Of a stretch of DNA of 64,000 bases, positions 27,493 to 35,092 are shown in pieces (the stretch's first letter is position 1; each line of letters opens with the position of its first letter). This DNA is from Pelagihabitans sp947500445 (GTDB taxonomy: Bacteria > Bacteroidota > Bacteroidia > Flavobacteriales > Flavobacteriaceae). The notes below the pieces were generated by a model. That model saw nothing but the letters and a program-made list of their open reading frames with translations. It was not told the origin of the DNA and searched no databases. A program made the position numbers and the translations under genes. The stretch spans positions 62,001-126,000 of the forward strand of contig NZ_JBNGOP010000008.1 of assembly GCF_050589625.1 (NCBI RefSeq). The letters run 5' to 3'.

Positions 27493-27784
27493 TTTCCATA
27501 TCAAAATCGGCTTCAATGCCTTGTATGTATTCCAAAGGGGTTTGGGCAGAAAAGGAGATCCGTTTTGTGATCATGTCGATATCGAAATGGAAACGGGACA
27601 GGTCGCCGTCGAATTCGGTATCCAATCGCTTTAGTAAAAAACGGGTGATTTTTGGCCGTAACCGATATTCCAGCTCAACGCAAAAACGTTTTAGTTTTTC
27701 GTCGGTATCGTCATTCAGTTTCCAGTGGAAGGTCATGGGCCGTAACGGATAAATAGCCTTACAATATAAGTTTTTTACATACAT
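27473..27784 (-). CDS. Hypothetical protein, 103 aa
   Basis: A charged soluble protein (KLNDDTDEKLKRFCVELEYR, KITRFLLKRLDTEFDGDL). No domain recognised. It overlaps the end of the convergent DUF1361 gene by 20 bp. An internal ATG at 27736 (MTFHWKLND) could be the true start, giving 87 aa. Amino-acid composition looks like a real protein. Confidence 0.55.
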   Translation of the reverse strand: MYVKNLYCKAIYPLRPMTFHWKLNDDTDEKLKRFCVELEYRLRPKITRFLLKRLDTEFDGDLSRFHFDIDMITKRISFSAQTPLEYIQGIEADFDMEINRNCC

Positions 27785-27798
27785 GTTGCCGCATATTA

Positions 27799-27958
27799 TA
27801 CCATTTTAACTTTGAAATGGCATGTATAGAAATGGAATTATTTTTTAGTTGTTCAAGGCAAAAAATGGAAGCATAGCCTTAGCTACGTTTCTATTTTTTA
27901 ACGAAGAACAGCTGAAAAAGAAACCATTTATTAGTGCTATTTCATGGTTAAAATGGTA
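27799..27958. repeat. Imperfect ~160-bp palindromic element (MITE-like)
   Basis: The ends TACCATTTTAAC (27799-27810) and GTTAAAATGGTA (27947-27958) are perfect inverted repeats. The symmetry continues inward: GAAATGGCATG faces CATG...ATTTC, TTGTTCAAGGC faces the GAAGAACAGC side, with the centre at TAGCCTTAGCTACG. A TTA trinucleotide flanks both ends (27796-27798, 27959-27961), a possible target duplication. From 27962 to 28125 I see no further feature. Confidence 0.65.
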
Positions 27959-28125
27959 TTAAACCGAATTAAATCGTTTTTTCGGTGTAATTCCATTTCA
28001 TTCATGGCAATGACATTATGCAGTGGAAGAAGGAAGTGAAAAAAGGGGGCAGAACGGACGTTTTAACGACAGTAAAACAGCTTCCGTTTGAAGCAAAATA
28101 GGACCATATGCCGCTTGCCCTGGTT

Positions 28126-29325
28126 TTAGGAACCTACATAGTCTTTCAAATAGGCGTAGCGTTCGGTCAACTTTCCGTTTTGGGTCATTCGCGCGCGTTC
28201 CAAAATACCGTCTTTATCACCATTGTAAAAAGCGGGGATCACCTGTTTTACAAAGGCCTCGCCAAAACCCACGCTGGCATCCCTTGGGAGTTCGCAGGGT
28301 AGGTTGTCCACCGCCATAACCGCTACGGTACCTTCTCTTTTGAAATCTGCTTCCGTTTCGGTTTGGGGGTCATACCCATATATAGGGTCGGCAATGGTAG
28401 AAGGGCGGATGGTGGTGGCTACCGGGCCATCGATATCGCAACTGACGTCTGCGACCACGCCGATTTTAAAATCGTCCTTTTTGGCATCTTCCCGGGTAAA
28501 CAGGTAGGGGGCGCCCTGCCCATAAAAGTGACCTGCAATATAGAAATCGCTTACCCGTGCAAAACGATAGAAATTAGAACGATATTCTTGGGGATTGGCA
28601 AAAAAATCGGCTTTGTTTCCGCGTACGCCATCCTTTCGTTTGTTGTATTCGGAGGCATCTATTTGGCAGTATACGGGTTCGTCGAATTCATGTTCCAGGT
28701 AGTCGCCAACGTTCACCCTTTTAAGGTACATGGCATCGAGTATTTCGCGGGCGCCATTACCAACGCGTCCGCGTCCCGTAAGGATAATTTTTATGTTTGG
28801 GAGGGTCAACTTGCTCAATTCGGCGATCAAGGCGTTCTGGTCGGGAAGGGTTTCCGCCTTGGGCAACGCGAACGTACCATGCTTTAGGCCATACGCCCGA
28901 AAACCGTTATAGGCGCCGACAATACCGGCGTAGCGCCCAAAGGCCACCAACCGTATGCCGTTGGTATTGGTAATGACCTCGTGGTCGTATAATTCGATGT
29001 TTTTATCCAATATGGCCCGTAACAGGTCGCGATTGTACGGCTGTTTTTTAATGGTATGTGAAAAGAAAAAGTATTTTTTATTGGGAAGCAATGCCGCTAT
29101 GGGAACTTCTTTAACGCCCAGCAGTACATCACATTTTTCCATTTCGGATGCTACGGTAAATCCTTTGCTACGGTATTCGGAGTCGCTAAACGTGCGAATG
29201 GGGGAAGGTTCCACGATAATGGTGGCTTCGGAATGGGTATCGGTTACCGCTGCACAGGCTTCGGGGGATAGGACGACCCGACGGTCCGGCGGATTTTTAC
29301 GTTCGCGAATGATTCCAAACTTCAT
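28126..29325 (-). CDS. NAD(P)-dependent oxidoreductase (alanine dehydrogenase / saccharopine dehydrogenase-like)
   Basis: A 399-aa cytoplasmic protein of the AlaDH/PNT superfamily. Start MKFGIIRERKNPPDRRVVLSPE is the typical N-terminal domain, with YDHEVITNTNGIRLVAFGRYAG leading to the NAD-binding domain KIILTGRGRVGNGAREIL. The VADVSCDIDGPVATTIRPSTI segment matches the LYS1-like subgroup (L-lysine-forming saccharopine dehydrogenase relatives). The substrate is not certain. The ATG at 29325 is the domain start; the longer frame to 29394 adds no homologous residues. Confidence 0.85.
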   Translation of the reverse strand: MKFGIIRERKNPPDRRVVLSPEACAAVTDTHSEATIIVEPSPIRTFSDSEYRSKGFTVASEMEKCDVLLGVKEVPIAALLPNKKYFFFSHTIKKQPYNRDLLRAILDKNIELYDHEVITNTNGIRLVAFGRYAGIVGAYNGFRAYGLKHGTFALPKAETLPDQNALIAELSKLTLPNIKIILTGRGRVGNGAREILDAMYLKRVNVGDYLEHEFDEPVYCQIDASEYNKRKDGVRGNKADFFANPQEYRSNFYRFARVSDFYIAGHFYGQGAPYLFTREDAKKDDFKIGVVADVSCDIDGPVATTIRPSTIADPIYGYDPQTETEADFKREGTVAVMAVDNLPCELPRDASVGFGEAFVKQVIPAFYNGDKDGILERARMTQNGKLTERYAYLKDYVGS

Positions 29326-29479
29326 AGACTTGTGGTTTTGTAACTTCCTTGCCGCTAAGGGTTTCAAATGTAACGGATGGCAGGGGCTTGGCAAAACTTT
29401 TTTTGGAATACTTTTTGGGGTATCTTTACCGCTTCGTTCATACGAAACATCGGCCAGGGCCCGTGTTTTGAACGGTCTT

Positions 29480-29640
29480 TGGTTTGGCTGTTGTTAGGGC
29501 AACGGTGGCCGCGTTAGGGATAGCAGCGGTTACCCCGCAGCCTTTGGAGTTGCGCGGAGCGAAAACGGAGAAGGGGAGGAGTAGGAGCGGATAGCCCGCC
29601 CCGAGCGGTGACGCGAGGGAAACGCCCCGATCATTAATGT
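29480..29640 (-). other. GC-rich structured-looking intergenic element
   Basis: On the minus strand it reads GGGCGTTTCCCTCGCGTCAC, CGCTCGGGGCGGGCTATCCG, then a GC-rich tract ending in CCCTAACGCGGCCACC. GC is far above the flanks, and the GGGCTATCCGC phrase is one I associate with recurrent intergenic elements in Flavobacteriia. It lies between the dehydrogenase start and ssrA. I cannot tell whether it is transcribed. Confidence 0.35.
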
Positions 29641-29658
29641 TCATTGAAAAAAATAAGC

Positions 29659-29703
29659 GGTATCGATGCAATTCGTTCTTGCCTTTGCAGGAATTGCGAT
29701 ACC
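29659..29703 (+). other. Hairpin just upstream of ssrA
   Basis: GGTATCG-AT-GCAATTC (29659-29674) pairs with GAATTGCGATACC (29691-29703) around a 16-nt loop, with one short bulge. It ends 6 nt before the mature tmRNA 5' end, so it could be part of the precursor or a protein site at the promoter. Confidence 0.5.
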
Positions 29704-29709
29704 GGTTAA

Positions 29710-30105
29710 GGGGCCGACTGGTTTTGACAGCGAGACCAATGGCAATGTAAGCATGTCGAGCGCTGGGATACAGCTCGTTAATCTCATATTTCACACTTTT
29801 AATTGGCGATAATAACTACGCTCTTGCCGCTTAATCTGAATTATAGTAAGATTTAGCCTCGTCCTTACTAGGTAGGGAAGCGAGATGTTCCTGAATAGCC
29901 TCTGTCGACGGCGATTCAATCCGGAGCACCATAAATGTCGATATAAGGCCGTTAGCGCTTCGATAGCGGCACCAAAACCTTAAGGAGCTAAGCGTTCGTT
30001 AGGCCGTTTCCGGTCAGGCGTGCGTCGAAAATCAAGCGGAAACTATGCATGTAGAAAGCACTGGCATTGCTTGTTTGGACGAGGGTTCGAATCCCTCCGG
30101 CTCCA
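29710..30105 (+). ncRNA. ssrA: tmRNA
   Basis: The 5' end GGGGCCGACTGGTTTTGACA and the 3' end GGGTTCGAATCCCTCCGGCT form the tRNA-like domain (T-arm GGTTCGAATCC, acceptor GGGGCCG with CGGCTCC). The tag reading frame is GGC GAT AAT AAC TAC GCT CTT GCC GCT TAA, giving GDNNYALAA, close to other flavobacterial tags. Total ~396 nt is normal. CCA is not encoded beyond the CCA of CTCCA. tmRNA frees stalled ribosomes and tags the product for proteolysis. The 3' end is the attachment site of the island described here. Confidence 0.96.
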
Positions 30106-30366
30106 CTTCAAAAACCACCTTCGGGTGGTTTTTTGCATTCCGCCTGCGGGATTCGAAGGCCAGCGCGGCAGTCCCGCTCCTTCGCTAAAAAGGTCCACCG
30201 GACTTTTTCTTGACGCTCGGCCGTCTCCGGCTCCACTTCAAAAACCACCTTCGGGTGGTTTTTTGCGTTCCGCCTACGGGATTCGAAGGCCAGCGCGGCA
30301 GTCCCGCTCCTTCGCCAAAAAGGTCCACCGGACTTTTACTTGACGCTCGGCCGTCTCCGGCTCCAC
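30095..30366 (+). repeat. 130-bp tandem duplication carrying three copies of the ssrA 3' end
   Basis: CTCCGGCTCCAC occurs at 30095-30106 (true ssrA end), 30225-30236 and 30355-30366. The two 130-bp units between them differ at only four positions. Each unit contains the ssrA terminator hairpin and AGCGCGGCAGTCCCGCTCC. Copies of a tRNA-like gene's end in tandem are typical of stacked integration scars (attB-like repeats). Confidence 0.85.
30110..30134 (+). terminator. ssrA terminator
   Basis: AAAAACCACC-TTCG-GGTGGTTTTTT: a stable 10-bp stem with a UUCG tetraloop and a T-run, 4 nt after the ssrA end. A copy lies in the second 130-bp unit (30240-30264). Confidence 0.9.
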
Positions 30367-30371
30367 CTACG

Positions 30372-30413
30372 CCCTCCGCCGTTTCCGTATGCAAGAAACG
30401 GCGGAGGGACTTT
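30372..30413 (+). terminator. Strong hairpin with T-run after the att-like array
   Basis: CCCTCCGCCGTTTC (30372-30385) pairs perfectly with GAAACGGCGGAGGG (30395-30408) around a 9-nt loop, followed by ACTTTTT. It comes just after the third ssrA-end copy and may be an older terminator displaced by the duplications. Confidence 0.75.
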
Positions 30414-30490
30414 TTCAATTTTGTCGTGCACTTCACTTTTGGTACGGTCGGGCTTGGGTGGACCGAAATGGGAAAAGGGAGCTATGGAGC

Positions 30491-30766
30491 AATCAAAAGT
30501 CCAACGCCTACCACAAAGAAATTGCCGACCGCAGCGATATCGAAAAGAATTTCACTACCCATTTGGCGCGGCATACTTTTGCTACTACGGTTACGCTAAC
30601 CAATGGCGTACCGATTGAAACGGTTGGGAAAATGCTAGGACATAAGAATTTGCGGACGACGCAGCATTATGCCAAGATTATTGATTCGAAGGTGGAGGAG
30701 GATATGAAGGTTTTGCGGGAGAAGTTGGCTGGGATGGACAATAAAGAACAGCGTAAAGAGGTTTAG
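30491..30766 (+). pseudogene. C-terminal fragment of a tyrosine recombinase (integrase)
   Basis: The frame reads NQKSNAYHKEIADRSDIEKN, then HLARHTFATT (Box II HxxR), LGHKNLRTTQHYAKI (with the active-site Tyr), and an acidic tail to the stop. The N-terminal arm-binding domain and the first catalytic Arg are missing; upstream codons are unrelated and extend into the terminator. It is a decayed or truncated integrase, matching its place next to the ssrA att-like array. Confidence 0.85.
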
Positions 30767-30773
30767 TATAAAT

Positions 30774-31058
30774 ATGTCAAAAAGCAAATCTTGGCCACAC
30801 ACCCTAATCGAGCTGATTGAACTGTTTTTCAACAGCTTTCAAAGCCGTAAACGGCGTCGAACTTGGCACCAACATGTAGTACCTTATGAAGAAGGTTGGG
30901 CAGTACGTCGCGAAGGCAACCAACGTATCACTAGCAAACATCGCAAACAGAGTACGGCCTTGCGCAAGGCCAAAAGACTAGCTAAAAAATACAAGGCCGA
31001 TGTAATTATTCATCGGGCTAGCGGCGGTATTCGCGACCGGATTAGCTATGGGGAGTAA
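30774..31058 (+). CDS. DUF2188-like protein, 94 aa
   Basis: A basic 94-aa protein. The C-terminal half WHQHVVPYEEGWAVRREGNQ, then TALRKAKRLAKKYKADVIIH and GIRDRISYG, fits DUF2188 (HVVPxxxGWxVKxEGxxR...IHxxxGxIRxxxSYG). These small proteins are frequent in mobile regions; function unknown. GC is close to the chromosome average, unlike the AT-rich cassette starting just downstream. Confidence 0.85.
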   Translation: MSKSKSWPHTLIELIELFFNSFQSRKRRRTWHQHVVPYEEGWAVRREGNQRITSKHRKQSTALRKAKRLAKKYKADVIIHRASGGIRDRISYGE

Positions 31059-31126
31059 ACTTCAAAATGTTCTACAAACCAGCAGCCATAAGTCCAATTG
31101 TTACTTTGAGCAATAGGATACGGTAT

Positions 31127-31158
31127 ACTCTTTACAAAAGGTGCAATTTGTAAAGAGT
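31127..31158. repeat. Left 12-8-12 inverted repeat
   Basis: ACTCTTTACAAA - AGGTGCAA - TTTGTAAAGAGT. Both 12-bp arms match those of the site at 40911-40942, while the 8-bp spacers differ. It lies ~180 bp upstream of hsdM. There is no T-run, so a terminator is unlikely. The geometry is like that of tyrosine-recombinase core sites such as loxP (13-8-13), which is an analogy, not proof. Confidence 0.85.
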
Positions 31159-31335
31159 TTATAAATTCCCTATTCAAAATCGTGAACTTATTGGTTTACT
31201 TCTATAAATAGGAAAGGACAAAACAATGATTTTTCCCACAATTGCGGAAAGTCGTTTTTTTCTTGGCTATGGATTGGCTATTTTGGTGCTACCATTAACT
31301 ATGTTCTCTTCACTAATACATAATCACTTAACTAA

Positions 31336-32844
31336 ATGGCAAAAACAGATAATAGCAGTTTTGAACAAAAACTCTTTAAGGCAGCCGATAAACTTCGTAA
31401 AAACATAGATGCTGCCGAATACAAGCATGTAGTATTGGGCTTGATTTTCTTAAAATACATCTCGGAATCATTTACTGAATTATACGATAAACTAGAAGCT
31501 GACGAATGGTCTGACCCAGAAGATAGAGACGAGTACATTGCCGAAAACACTTTCTTTGTTCCGAAACTAGCACGTTGGAGCCACATACAAGCACAAGCAA
31601 AATTGCCTTCTATTGGACAAACCATAGATGAAGCTATGGAAACAGTAGAAAAGGAAAATAAAGAGCTAAAAAACGTTTTACCACAAGTTTATGGTAAAGC
31701 CAATTTAGACAAAACATCTTTGGGTGAACTGATTGACTTGATTTCCAATACAGAACTACAAGCGGAAAACGAAAACTCTAAAGACCTTTTTGGTAGAGTT
31801 TATGAATATTTTTTAGGTGAATTTGCCAATGCTGAAGGGAAAAAAGGTGGACAATTCTATACACCAAAAGCTATTGTAAAGCTTATGGTAGAAATGATAG
31901 AACCGTACAAAGGTCGAGTCTATGACCCAGCAAGTGGTTCTGGAGGAATGTTTGTAATGAGTGAAAAGTTTGTAACCGAACACAGCGGAAACATAAAAGA
32001 CATTACGGTATACGGACAAGAAAGCAACCAAACCACTTGGAAACTCTCAAAAATGAACCTTGCCATACGCAACATAAACAGCAAGTTTGTGTCTTGGAAT
32101 ACCGAAGGTACATTTCTTAAAAATGCACACCCAGATTTAAAAGCAGACTTTATTCTTGCAAACCCTCCTTTTAATCAAAAAGATTGGGGAATAGATATTC
32201 TTGCAGAAGATGGTCGTTGGAAATACGGAACGCCACCAAATGGAAATGCCAATTACGGTTGGATGCAACATATGCTCTACCATTTAGCACCAAGAGGTGT
32301 AATGGCTACCGTTTTATCAAACGGTTCTTTGAGTACTAATACGTCTGGAGAAGGTGATATACGTAAAAATTTAGTAGATGCCGATTTGGTAGAGTCTATA
32401 GTTGCTTTACCAAAACAATTGTTTTACAATACAGGTATCCCTGCCTGTATTTGGTTTTTACGTATAGAAAAAAGCAATCATGGCAAAGAAGTTTTGTTTA
32501 TTGATGCTTCAGAACTAGGCTTTATGAAAAGCCGTGTACATAGGGATTTTACCGAGGAAGACATTGCGAAAATCAGAGACACTTATCATAATTGGAGAAA
32601 AGGAGAAAACTACCAAGACGTAAAAGGTTTTTGTAAATCTGCTACTCTTGAAGCAATCCAAAAACACGGTTATGCACTTACACCTGGACGTTATGTGGGT
32701 ATACCTGACGAAGATGATGACGGTATCCCATTCGAAGAAAAAATGGCTGGCCTTTCGGCCAAATTAAAACAGCAAATGGATAAGGAGCAACAACTAAATC
32801 AAGAAATTGCGATAGAGCTAGCAAAAATCGGGTTCAAAATATGA
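31336..32844 (+). CDS. hsdM: Type I restriction-modification system, DNA methyltransferase subunit M
   Basis: A 502-aa N6-adenine methyltransferase. The HsdM N-terminal helical domain covers residues ~1-150; the SAM site DPASGSGG is at 197-204 and the catalytic motif NPPF at 276-279 (FILANPPFNQKDWG). The C-terminal tail contacts HsdS. Its stop overlaps the ATG of hsdS (ATGA), so translation is coupled. Methylates the host copy of the recognition site in the M2S complex. Length is normal for the family. Confidence 0.96.
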   Translation: MAKTDNSSFEQKLFKAADKLRKNIDAAEYKHVVLGLIFLKYISESFTELYDKLEADEWSDPEDRDEYIAENTFFVPKLARWSHIQAQAKLPSIGQTIDEAMETVEKENKELKNVLPQVYGKANLDKTSLGELIDLISNTELQAENENSKDLFGRVYEYFLGEFANAEGKKGGQFYTPKAIVKLMVEMIEPYKGRVYDPASGSGGMFVMSEKFVTEHSGNIKDITVYGQESNQTTWKLSKMNLAIRNINSKFVSWNTEGTFLKNAHPDLKADFILANPPFNQKDWGIDILAEDGRWKYGTPPNGNANYGWMQHMLYHLAPRGVMATVLSNGSLSTNTSGEGDIRKNLVDADLVESIVALPKQLFYNTGIPACIWFLRIEKSNHGKEVLFIDASELGFMKSRVHRDFTEEDIAKIRDTYHNWRKGENYQDVKGFCKSATLEAIQKHGYALTPGRYVGIPDEDDDGIPFEEKMAGLSAKLKQQMDKEQQLNQEIAIELAKIGFKI

Positions 32845-34073
32845 GTAATTGGAGTACAATAGAAATAAAAGAAGGATTAAAAGAAATAATCGATTATAGA
32901 GGATTTACTCCTCCAAAGTCAGACTCAGGAATTCCTCTCATAAGTGCAGCTAATGTCAAAAATGGAAAATTAGATTTTGCAAAGAGTAGTTATATCAGTA
33001 ATGAAAACTACAAAAAGTATGGCACTAGAGGTTTTATTAGTCCAGGCGACTTAATTATTACAACTGAAGCTCCAGCTGGAGAGGTTGCCATCTTGCCAGA
33101 TGACCAATTATACCAATTATCGAGAAGAGTAATGGCATTGAGAACAGATGAAGAAAAACTTCACAATAAGTTTTTATACTACACCCTTTTAAATTCAAGA
33201 GTAAAGGCAGAATTGCTATTGGCAAATAGAGGAACAACAGTTCCTAGAGTACTAAAAACAGATATAACGGAATTCAAAATATCCATTCCTAAAATAGAGG
33301 AACAAAAAGCGATTGCCTTAGTCCTTAGTTTAATGGATGATAAAATAGACTTGCTCAAATTACAAAACAAAACTTTAGAACAAACCGCTCAAACTATTTT
33401 TAAAGAATGGTTTGGAAAATATCAAATAGGTGACGAACTACCTAATGAATGGCAGATTTTTGGAATGAATGAATTACTAGAAACTATCAATGGGTATTCT
33501 TATAAAGGAAAAGAATTAGTAGCAGAAAGTGATGAGGCTTTAGTTACATTGAAAAGTTTTGACAGAAATGGTGGCTTTCAAACAAGAGGTTTTAAACCTT
33601 TTAATGGAACACCAAAAGAAACCCAAGAAGTACAAATAGGCGATTTAGTCGTAGCACACACGGACTTAACTCAAGATGCAGAAGTTTTAGGTAATCCAGC
33701 GTTTGTATTTGATAATGGAGGATTTGACAAAATGTTCATCACTATGGATTTAGTAAAAGTAAATTCTACTCATAAGGATGTATCTTCTTCATTTCTTTAT
33801 TATTTAATGAAAGATAGACGATTTAAAGGTCATTGTATTGGTTATTCTAATGGAACAACCGTATTACACTTATCAAAAAAGGCAATCCCAGAATATCAAT
33901 TACCCTTGCCTATAGACTTTAAAAAAGTTAAAGAGTTTTCAGCTATAGCTAATTCAACAACAAATAAAATATCCTTAAACAAGGATATTATCAAAAATTT
34001 AGCAGAAACTAGAAATACTTTGTTGCCGAAATTAATGAGTGGAAAATTACGTGTAAATGAATTTAAAGATTAG
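32841..34073 (+). CDS. hsdS: Type I restriction-modification specificity subunit S
   Basis: A 410-aa protein with two target recognition domains, each followed by a conserved helix: the first ends IPKIEEQKAIALVLSLMDDKI (about 150-170), the second ends near FSAIANSTTNKISLNKDIIK. TRD1 (residues 1-150) and TRD2 (200-370) define a bipartite target that cannot be read from sequence alone. The terminal LPKLMSGKLRV is typical. ATGA overlap with hsdM. Confidence 0.94.
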   Translation: MSNWSTIEIKEGLKEIIDYRGFTPPKSDSGIPLISAANVKNGKLDFAKSSYISNENYKKYGTRGFISPGDLIITTEAPAGEVAILPDDQLYQLSRRVMALRTDEEKLHNKFLYYTLLNSRVKAELLLANRGTTVPRVLKTDITEFKISIPKIEEQKAIALVLSLMDDKIDLLKLQNKTLEQTAQTIFKEWFGKYQIGDELPNEWQIFGMNELLETINGYSYKGKELVAESDEALVTLKSFDRNGGFQTRGFKPFNGTPKETQEVQIGDLVVAHTDLTQDAEVLGNPAFVFDNGGFDKMFITMDLVKVNSTHKDVSSSFLYYLMKDRRFKGHCIGYSNGTTVLHLSKKAIPEYQLPLPIDFKKVKEFSAIANSTTNKISLNKDIIKNLAETRNTLLPKLMSGKLRVNEFKD

Positions 34074-34078
34074 TTGCA

Positions 34079-35089
34079 ATGAAAGAAAAAGTAATCTTTG
34101 ATACCAATATAATCCGTAATGCAGAGGCTAAAACTTTTTTAGGTGGACGTAATGAATTGGAACGTTTTGCAGATGTTGCAGATATTGTTATTCCAGACAT
34201 AGTAATCCAAGAAATAAAAAGACAGAAACGTAAAAATCTACAAAGTAACAAACAAAAGTTTTTAGACAATCCATTTCATAATCTGTTAGAAATAGACGAA
34301 TCAAACACAAACGCATTCAACGTAGATGATTATATTGAAAAGTTAGTTAATGATGAAGATTTCACATATGAAATTATCGATATAAAAGATAACAACATAC
34401 TTCCTCAAATAAAAGATTTAGCGGTAAATAAAAAACCACCTTTTGAAGGAAAGGATAATACAGATAAAGGCTTTAAAGATGCGTTATTATATTTTTCTGT
34501 TTTAGAATATCTACAGGAAATACCGAATAAGAATGTTTTTGTTTGTGTAAAAGATGGTAGGTTAAAGGAAGCTTTGGACGTACATCATAATATCACTGTT
34601 GTTGAATCTTATGAGGAGTTTCAGCAAAAAAGCGTCTCTCAATTTTTTGATGATTACTTTATTGAAAAAGTTAATGAGTTTTTAAGTTTTAAAATTACAA
34701 AAGATAATATAATAAGGTTTTGGATGAATATTAATGACAACCAAGTGGTTCTCATTAATAAAGATGATGACATTTACCTTGTTGAGGTAGATGCTGAGGA
34801 AATAATAGGTGCTGCAATATTGGACGAGTACTTACCGATTATTGATAGGCTTGTAGAATCTCCAAATTTTGGGATAACACATGATTGCATAGCATATTTA
34901 AATGATTACATCACGTTTTTTGAGGAAGACCAAATCAATAGAATTTTAGATGCTTCGCATGAAAATGACCAAATAAGATGGATAATTACTGATGATGCCG
35001 TAAAACAATTTGTTGGTTTCTTATATGGGAATACAGAAGTTATAATTAACAAAGAAACATTGCAGTTTCTTAAAACTAATTTTGATTAA
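34079..35089 (+). CDS. PIN domain ribonuclease-like protein (DUF4935 type)
   Basis: A 336-aa protein with a PIN-like nuclease fold: KVIFDTNIIRN (first Asp), VIPDIVIQEIKRQK (Glu), GFKDALLYFSVLE (Asp) and NVFVCVKDGRL (Asp) supply the acidic active-site residues. The ~150-residue C-terminal region is a separate domain without motif. DUF4935 PIN proteins are often associated with restriction systems and other defence loci. It starts 5 bp after hsdS and ends 3 bp before the next gene, so it is an operon member. No antitoxin gene adjoins it. Confidence 0.82.
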   Translation: MKEKVIFDTNIIRNAEAKTFLGGRNELERFADVADIVIPDIVIQEIKRQKRKNLQSNKQKFLDNPFHNLLEIDESNTNAFNVDDYIEKLVNDEDFTYEIIDIKDNNILPQIKDLAVNKKPPFEGKDNTDKGFKDALLYFSVLEYLQEIPNKNVFVCVKDGRLKEALDVHHNITVVESYEEFQQKSVSQFFDDYFIEKVNEFLSFKITKDNIIRFWMNINDNQVVLINKDDDIYLVEVDAEEIIGAAILDEYLPIIDRLVESPNFGITHDCIAYLNDYITFFEEDQINRILDASHENDQIRWIITDDAVKQFVGFLYGNTEVIINKETLQFLKTNFD

Positions 35090-35092
35090 AAT

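Noticed and set aside
29438..29794. Minus-strand ORF of 118 aa over the GC-rich element and ssrA start
   Set aside because: It overlaps the tmRNA gene and has no recognisable protein features.
30020..30618. ORFs across the 130-bp duplications
   Set aside because: They begin in the tmRNA or in terminator hairpins and repeat because the DNA is duplicated.
31127..31158. Rho-independent terminator
   Set aside because: Strong stem but no T-run, and an identical copy lies downstream of the last cassette gene in unrelated flanks.
31226..31408. Small ORF upstream of hsdM
   Set aside because: It runs into the hsdM coding region in another frame and has no motif.
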